Below are positions 59,356 through 64,000 of a stretch of DNA of 64,000 bases, piece after piece. Under the pieces are notes generated by a model. The model saw nothing but the letters and a program-made list of their open reading frames with translations, made no database searches and had not been told where the DNA came from. Positions within the stretch are counted from its first letter, which is position 1, and every line of letters starts with the position of its first letter. Made by a program: the position numbers and the translations under genes. The stretch comes from Akkermansiaceae bacterium (GTDB lineage Bacteria; Verrucomicrobiota; Verrucomicrobiia; Verrucomicrobiales; Akkermansiaceae), in NCBI GenBank assembly GCA_013041925.1, contig JABDRB010000029.1:124001-188000 (forward strand), read 5' to 3'.

Positions 59356-61338
59356 ATGGCATTCAAATTTTCAAGTCTCAACCCAGCCCAGTCGGAAGCC
59401 GTCAATGCGCTCGATGGCCCCGTGCTGATCCTTGCGGGTGCCGGGACGGGAAAAACGAGGACGGTGACCTGCCGGATTTCTCATATGGTCGACAGTGGTA
59501 TCGCGCCCGAGAATATCCTTGCGGTGACATTCACCAACAAGGCGGCGAGCGAGATGCGCGAGCGTGTCGGCGACATGGTGAGCAAGAAGGCGGGCAAGGA
59601 GATCACGGTTTGCACCTTTCACTCGCTCTGTGTTCGGATTTTACGCACCGGTATCGATCGGCTTGGATACAAACACAACTTCACGATTTACACGGGCAAT
59701 GATCAGACTGGCCTGATCAAGCAGATCATTGTCCGCAAGGGCGGCGCACAGGAAAAAATCGAGCCCGGCTTGGTGCTGTCGACAATTTCAAAAGCAAAAA
59801 ATGAACCTGGAGGATTGGCATCGATCGTCGACCCGTTTATCGCCGATATTGCTCAGGCCTATGCCAATGAGCTGCGTGCGCAGAATGCCGTTGATTTTGA
59901 TGACTTGCTGTTGCTGGGTGAGCGTCTTCTAAGGGAGTTTCCTGATGTCAGAGACATTTGTCGGAAACGCTGGACTCGGATCACGGTGGATGAGTTTCAG
60001 GATACCAACAGCCTGCAGATGCGCCTGCTCCAGCAGCTTGTCGGTGAGCCCTACCACGTTTGTGTGGTGGGCGATGACGACCAGAGTATCTACGGCTGGC
60101 GTGGTGCCGAGGTGGCTAATATCCTCCAGTTTGAAAAGTTTTTTCCGAACCCTCAGGTGGTGCGTCTTGAATACAACTACCGCAGTTCGGATGCGATCAT
60201 TCACACGGCGAACTCGTTGATTGTGCACAATGTCGGACGCCGGGAAAAGCAATTGAGGTCGGTGAAACCAGGTGGCGACTCGATCCGCATTATCGCGATG
60301 CCGGGCGATGAGGAAGAAGCCCAGTTTATTGCCCACGAGATCACTGACATCCATCGAGTGGAGAAGAAACCGCTCGAAGACATTGCGATTCTGTTTCGGA
60401 CGAACTCGCAGTGCCGCCATCTTGAGCAGGCGCTGCGCGAAGAAGATATCCCATACCGCATGATCGGTGCGCAAAGTTTTTATGATAAGCGGGAAGTGCG
60501 TGACCTGCTGGCCTATCTTCAGGTGCTGGCCAACCCAGATGCCGACGTGCCATTACTGCGGATTATGAATGCCCCACCGCGTGGGATTGGTCAGTCAGCT
60601 GCTATTTTGCTTACCGACACGTCACGCGAACGTGGCGGCAGCGTCTGGGAAGCCATGGGTGTGCCGTCCGATCACTTGTCGACACGTGCGCGTAATGCGA
60701 TTGGGCAGTTTACGGAATTGATGCTCACTTACCGTGAGCGTATGCATGCCGGCGGTGAAAACATGGGTCAGGTCATGCTGAGCCTGCTGGAGGAAACGGG
60801 ATACATCGAGTGGGTGATTCGGAATAGTAAAAATGAAAAGGAGTCGGATATGCGCCGCAGCAGCATCGATGATGTGGTGCAGCAGCTTACCGATGCATCA
60901 AAAAAAGGTCTGACGTTGCAAAAATTTCTCGATAAATCCGCACTCGCCCGTGACCGCGAGGACGATAACGATATTGAGAAACAGCGTGGCGTCACCCTGA
61001 TCACCCTGCACGCATCCAAGGGGTTGGAATACCCGATCGTTTATCTCGTGGGTCTTGAGGAAGGGATTCTGCCTCACAAACGCAGTATTGAAGAAGGTAC
61101 CCGCGACGAGGAGCGGCGCTTACTTTATGTGGGGATCACCCGTGCCCAAGACCGGTGCACATTGACCTGGTGTGCTGTGCGCACGAAGTGGGGACAGCAG
61201 CATGCGGGAGAAATCAGTGCCTTCATCCCAGAACTTGATGAAAAACACATTGAGCACCTCGACTACGATGACATCATGGGCGCTGAAGCGACCGAGGAAG
61301 ATCTGGCCAATTTTTTTGCAGATCTGCGCAGTGATTAG
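59356..61338 (+). CDS. UvrD/Rep/PcrA-type superfamily 1 DNA helicase
   Basis: The 660-residue helicase starts at ATG 59356 (MAFKFSSLNPAQSEAVNALD); ATG 59320 would add 12 residues. Motifs in order: Q motif LNPAQSEAV, Walker A AGAGTGKTRT, Ia TFTNKAASEM, II VDEFQDTN, III DDDQSIYGWRGA, IV YNYRSS, V TLHASKGLEYPIVYLVGLEE, VI RRLLYVGITRAQ. The length is closer to Rep than to UvrD (no long C-terminal tail). It unwinds DNA 3' to 5' in replication restart or repair. Confidence 0.94.
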   Translation: MAFKFSSLNPAQSEAVNALDGPVLILAGAGTGKTRTVTCRISHMVDSGIAPENILAVTFTNKAASEMRERVGDMVSKKAGKEITVCTFHSLCVRILRTGIDRLGYKHNFTIYTGNDQTGLIKQIIVRKGGAQEKIEPGLVLSTISKAKNEPGGLASIVDPFIADIAQAYANELRAQNAVDFDDLLLLGERLLREFPDVRDICRKRWTRITVDEFQDTNSLQMRLLQQLVGEPYHVCVVGDDDQSIYGWRGAEVANILQFEKFFPNPQVVRLEYNYRSSDAIIHTANSLIVHNVGRREKQLRSVKPGGDSIRIIAMPGDEEEAQFIAHEITDIHRVEKKPLEDIAILFRTNSQCRHLEQALREEDIPYRMIGAQSFYDKREVRDLLAYLQVLANPDADVPLLRIMNAPPRGIGQSAAILLTDTSRERGGSVWEAMGVPSDHLSTRARNAIGQFTELMLTYRERMHAGGENMGQVMLSLLEETGYIEWVIRNSKNEKESDMRRSSIDDVVQQLTDASKKGLTLQKFLDKSALARDREDDNDIEKQRGVTLITLHASKGLEYPIVYLVGLEEGILPHKRSIEEGTRDEERRLLYVGITRAQDRCTLTWCAVRTKWGQQHAGEISAFIPELDEKHIEHLDYDDIMGAEATEEDLANFFADLRSD

Positions 61339-61345
61339 TAACCCG

Positions 61346-61420
61346 GTGGCGGTTTGGCAGGGAGGTCACCGCTTTTCAGGGGATGGTATTTACCGTCGGA
61401 TTCAAATCCCGTCTTCCCAC
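61346..61420 (+). pseudogene. Possible degenerate tRNA-like relic
   Basis: GTGGCGG (61346-61352) can pair with TTCCCAC (61414-61420) at six of seven positions (two G-U). A T-arm-like GGATTCAAATCCCG lies just before the 3' arm, and a CTTTTCAG segment in the middle recalls a tRNA-Glu anticodon loop. D and anticodon stems do not fold properly and no CCA is encoded, so it is not a functional tRNA if it ever was one. Confidence 0.25.
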
Positions 61421-61630
61421 GTGCGAGGAATGTCAACTCGAGTCGTTGAGTGCAATGAGGCTCGATCTCCATGACTGGGTGAGTTCTGTTTGAGATTGAC
61501 CCGTATTGAATTATGGAGGGTTTTCAGCTATATTACTCGGCAGAATTCATTTATGGTTCAATTCAACAAGGACCATGGGGGATGGATCAAACGGATCAAT
61601 CTGCATGGGCTGATTCACTAAAAAAAGACG

Positions 61631-62476
61631 ATGATTATTGGATGTTTTGCACTGATCGAGCCATTTACCCCGATGGAGAGACAATTTGAGGCGATCAAGG
61701 AGCTTGGGATTGATTATGCTGATTTAACCGATAGCCATGATGGTGCCACTCTGGGAACCGAGTATGGTTTTTCGGCCTCCATCAGTCTGGATTCCCACCC
61801 CGGAAAAATCCGTGATATGGTGGCCAAGCACGGACTCACTTTGACCAGTGTGTGTGCCCATGCCAATTTGCTCGATCCGGTGAGCCCGGATTCCTATGGA
61901 ACACACCAGATAATCAAGGCGATCCGGCTGGCGAATTTGTTGGGAGTGAAGCAGGTGATCACGACCGAGGGCGACCCGAAGACGGATTTCGGTCATAATT
62001 TAAGCGAAGAACAACGGTTGCTGATGATTGCATCAAAACTTCATGCCCCGATCGAATGGGCACGTGAACTCGGTATTGAGCTGCTGCTTGAACCTCACGG
62101 CATCATGACGGATACGGTGGATGGTATGAAAAAAATCCTCGATACCTTGGGCAATGAAGATGTGGTCGGTGTCAATCTCGATACCGGCAACTCCTGGCTC
62201 GGTGGTGGTGACCCGCTGCAGTTTGTGCAAGAGTTGGGCAACCGGATCAAGCACGTACACTGGAAGGATATGGGGGCCGAGTGGGTCGACAAACGCGGCA
62301 CGATGTATGGCTGCGGCATGGGTCTCATCCCTGTGGGCGACGGTGTGGTCGGCATCAAGGAAATCGTCGAAGCACTCGATCAAATTGGCTTCGTCGGGCC
62401 AACCACTCTGGAGATCGCCGGCAAAGAAGCCGTCCAGGAATCGGTTAAACGATTGCATGATTGGAGTCAGGGGTAG
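61631..62476 (+). CDS. Sugar phosphate isomerase/epimerase family protein (AP endonuclease 2-like TIM barrel)
   Basis: The 281-residue xylose isomerase-like TIM barrel starts MIIGCFALIEPFTPMERQFE. Metal-ligand-type motifs are LLLEPHGIM, VGVNLDTGNSWLGG, KHVHWKDMG and the C-terminal PTTLEIAGKE. Family members epimerise or isomerise ketoses or act in inositol catabolism; this substrate cannot be named. A 292-bp spacer separates it from the helicase, so it probably has its own promoter. Confidence 0.85.
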   Translation: MIIGCFALIEPFTPMERQFEAIKELGIDYADLTDSHDGATLGTEYGFSASISLDSHPGKIRDMVAKHGLTLTSVCAHANLLDPVSPDSYGTHQIIKAIRLANLLGVKQVITTEGDPKTDFGHNLSEEQRLLMIASKLHAPIEWARELGIELLLEPHGIMTDTVDGMKKILDTLGNEDVVGVNLDTGNSWLGGGDPLQFVQELGNRIKHVHWKDMGAEWVDKRGTMYGCGMGLIPVGDGVVGIKEIVEALDQIGFVGPTTLEIAGKEAVQESVKRLHDWSQG

Positions 62477-62539
62477 GACTGGCAGGCGCTAGGTAAATTT
62501 TTGCGTGTGTTCTTCATTTTTCGTGGTTAAACCTGCGTT

Positions 62540-63049
62540 ATGAGTTCCTACATCATCAAGGTATTCCTCTACGAAGTTGACCCGTTGATTTGGAGGCGGT
62601 TTTCTATTCTGGACACGGCGACCTTTGCCGACCTGCATCAGGTGATTCAGAAAGTCATGGGGTGGAATGACGAGCAGGCACATCAGTTCCGCCATGGAAA
62701 AGGAAAAAGCCTGACCAGCGTCATCGCTGATACCCAGGAGCAGGTGGCGCCGGGGGATACGTTTCAGGATGAAACGGAGGTCACGCTCGCCAGCATGGTC
62801 GGTCGGCGCCGGTTGCCGCTGCGACTTCTCTACCGGTATGACTTTTTTGACGACTGGACCCATGAACTGGTCATTGAGAAAAAAGATGATTCCGCTGATG
62901 GATTAAAGGTGTTAGGTGGTGAGCGGGCATGTCCACCTGAGGATTGCGGCGGCTCGTTTGGCTATAAAGAATGTATGGAAGGGTTTGCCGAGTGGATGGA
63001 TGACGATTACGACCCCGAGGCCTTTGATCCGGAAAACGTCGAGTTATGA
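62540..63049 (+). CDS. pRiA4b ORF-3-like protein
   Basis: This 169-residue acidic protein starts MSSYIIKVFLYEVDPLIWRR; the V-x-x-x-L-x-x-x-x-P-x-I-W-R-R entry followed by TFADLHQVIQKVMGWNDEQA and FDDWTHELVIEK is the signature of the plasmid pRiA4b ORF-3 family (IS1096 TnpR passenger-like). The biochemical role is unknown. The stop overlaps the next gene start by 4 bases (ATGA), so the two are translationally coupled. Confidence 0.85.
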   Translation: MSSYIIKVFLYEVDPLIWRRFSILDTATFADLHQVIQKVMGWNDEQAHQFRHGKGKSLTSVIADTQEQVAPGDTFQDETEVTLASMVGRRRLPLRLLYRYDFFDDWTHELVIEKKDDSADGLKVLGGERACPPEDCGGSFGYKECMEGFAEWMDDDYDPEAFDPENVEL

Positions 63050-63396
63050 CGCTTTCGGATGTGATCGATTACTGCCTTACCAAGAAGGCGTCGGAGGAAA
63101 GCCTGCCATTTGGGCCGGACGTGCTTGTTTACAAAGTTTGCGGAAAGATGTTTGCGTTGGCCGTGCCGGATGACGTGCCGCCTCGGGTGAATCTGAAATG
63201 CGACCCAGACCGCGCCCTTGAGCTTCGGGATGCATACGACGCGATCATCCCAGGGTATCACATGAACAAGCGGCACTGGAATACGCTGTGTCTTGACGAA
63301 ACCGTGCCGGATGATCTTGTGCGCGATCTGATTGATCATTCCTACAACCTCGTGGTCAGAGGATTGAAAAAGGCGGACCGAGACGCCTTGGCGTAG
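63046..63396 (+). CDS. MmcQ/YjbR family protein
   Basis: The 116-residue protein shows the family pattern: LSDVIDYCLTKKASEESLPF near the start, VYKVCGKMFAL, and MNKRHWNTLCLDETVPDDLV with the conserved K-R-H-W-N. The fold is CyaY-like and has been called DNA-binding on weak evidence. It overlaps the pRiA4b-like gene by 4 bases and converges on leuS with three bases between the stops. Confidence 0.9.
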   Translation: MTLSDVIDYCLTKKASEESLPFGPDVLVYKVCGKMFALAVPDDVPPRVNLKCDPDRALELRDAYDAIIPGYHMNKRHWNTLCLDETVPDDLVRDLIDHSYNLVVRGLKKADRDALA

Positions 63397-63399
63397 CTA

Positions 63400-64000
63400 T
63401 TAGTTGGCCACGATGTTAACCAGTCGGCCGGGGACGACGATGATTTTGCGGATCGTTTTTCCCTCGGTGTGTTGCAGGACGTTGGTGTCTTGCTGGGCGA
63501 GGGATTCGATTTCATCCTTCGGAGCATCCTTGGCAACGGTGATCTTGCCTCGCAGCTTGCCATTGACCTGAACGACGATTTCGACCTCGTCCTCGACGAG
63601 AAAGGCTTCGTTGAAGCTCGGCCATGTGCGGTCGGCGAGGATCCGGCTCTTGCTACACTGGGCACTGGGGAAGGCGTCGCCCACTTGCTGGTGGATTTCC
63701 TCGGTGATGTGCGGCGCAAACGGATTCAGGCATTTCAGTAAATCACGCAGCAGGAGCGCAGGCAATTTTTCCGCCTGGGTGAAGGCATTGGTGCAGACCA
63801 TCATTTGTGAGATCGCGGTGTTGAATGACATTTTCTCGATGTCATCAGAGACCTTTTTGATGGTTTCGTGAAGGACTTTTAACAGCGCCTTATCGGTCGG
63901 TTTATCGTCGGTGAGTTTGCTGGACAGCACCCACTCGCCTTCCTGATTTTGCTCGAAGGCGAGTCGCCAGACGCGGGCGAGGAAACGGGAAACTCCCTCG
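63400..64000 (-). CDS. leuS: Leucyl-tRNA synthetase, C-terminal part (truncated by window edge)
   Basis: The frame enters from the right edge; 199 residues plus stop are visible, beginning EGVSRFLARVWRLAFEQNQE. This is the anticodon-binding domain: MSFNTAISQMMVCTNAF, FAPHITEEIHQQVG, TWPSFNEAFLVEDEVEIVVQ and VNGKLRGKITV, followed by the C-terminal IRKIIVVPGRLVNIVAN, all typical of bacterial LeuRS. The catalytic and editing domains lie outside the window. Confidence 0.95.
   Translation of the reverse strand, partial: EGVSRFLARVWRLAFEQNQEGEWVLSSKLTDDKPTDKALLKVLHETIKKVSDDIEKMSFNTAISQMMVCTNAFTQAEKLPALLLRDLLKCLNPFAPHITEEIHQQVGDAFPSAQCSKSRILADRTWPSFNEAFLVEDEVEIVVQVNGKLRGKITVAKDAPKDEIESLAQQDTNVLQHTEGKTIRKIIVVPGRLVNIVAN

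Overview
The window reads as chromosomal DNA of a member of the Verrucomicrobiota (PVC superphylum), most likely in or near Verrucomicrobiales. This is inferred from three things seen together: a bacterial microcompartment (BMC) locus of the Planctomycetes-Verrucomicrobia type, two PEP-CTERM secreted proteins, and a tandem pair of DUF6288-like secreted proteins. No rRNA is present, so the placement is not proven. Many genes lack an obvious Shine-Dalgarno sequence, whereas rplJ and rplL have strong ones.

Layout. Positions 1-6.4 kb are all on the minus strand: the N-terminus of a DUF2339-type membrane protein, a PEP-CTERM protein, a metzincin-type secreted protease, a second secreted zinc metallopeptidase and a 2-Cys peroxiredoxin. 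From 6.7 to 11.9 kb two large secreted PDZ/DUF6288-like proteins lie in tandem on plus. An orphan ABC ATPase (11.9-12.8 kb) is divergent from the 2-oxoglutarate dehydrogenase genes sucA-sucB, followed by a DUF368 membrane protein that converges, with one base between stop codons, on a Na/Pi cotransporter. At 20.3-21.1 kb a tiny protein and an HTH protein are divergent around repeated AGGTA operator-like sites, followed by a second PEP-CTERM protein.

From 23 to 36.8 kb lies the classical expression cluster tRNA-Thr-tuf-tRNA-Trp-secE-nusG-rplKAJL-rpoBC, closed by a strong terminator. It is followed by an SLC13-type permease with four RCK_C-like repeats, a small lipoprotein, and pyruvate phosphate dikinase with a histone H1-like basic tail.

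The most interesting region is 43-56.3 kb. A minus-strand operon encodes PduL, two BMC-H proteins, an unusual acetate kinase homologue, a third BMC-H, one BMC-P, a CoA-acylating aldehyde dehydrogenase, two more BMC-P, two class II aldolases, a lactate/malate dehydrogenase and an L-fucose-type permease. A DeoR regulator and L-fucose isomerase are divergent. The expected pathway is uptake of L-fucose, isomerisation to L-fuculose, phosphorylation by a kinase not seen here, aldol cleavage to lactaldehyde plus DHAP in the shell, oxidation to lactyl-CoA, and conversion through lactyl-phosphate to lactate. Organelles of this general kind are known from Planctomyces limnophilus. Details that stand out are two aldolase paralogues with encapsulation-peptide-like N-termini (one also with a C-terminal helix), acetate-kinase active-site substitutions, and a permease with a large repeat-containing periplasmic insertion.

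From 56.4 kb to the end are housekeeping and hypothetical genes: ferredoxin, DUF721/DciA-like protein, HAD phosphatase-like protein, FolB, a PDZ pseudoprotease, a Rep/PcrA-type helicase, a TIM-barrel sugar isomerase/epimerase, a pRiA4b ORF-3-like protein, an MmcQ/YjbR protein and the C-terminal end of leuS. No CRISPR array, complete insertion sequence or prophage was seen.
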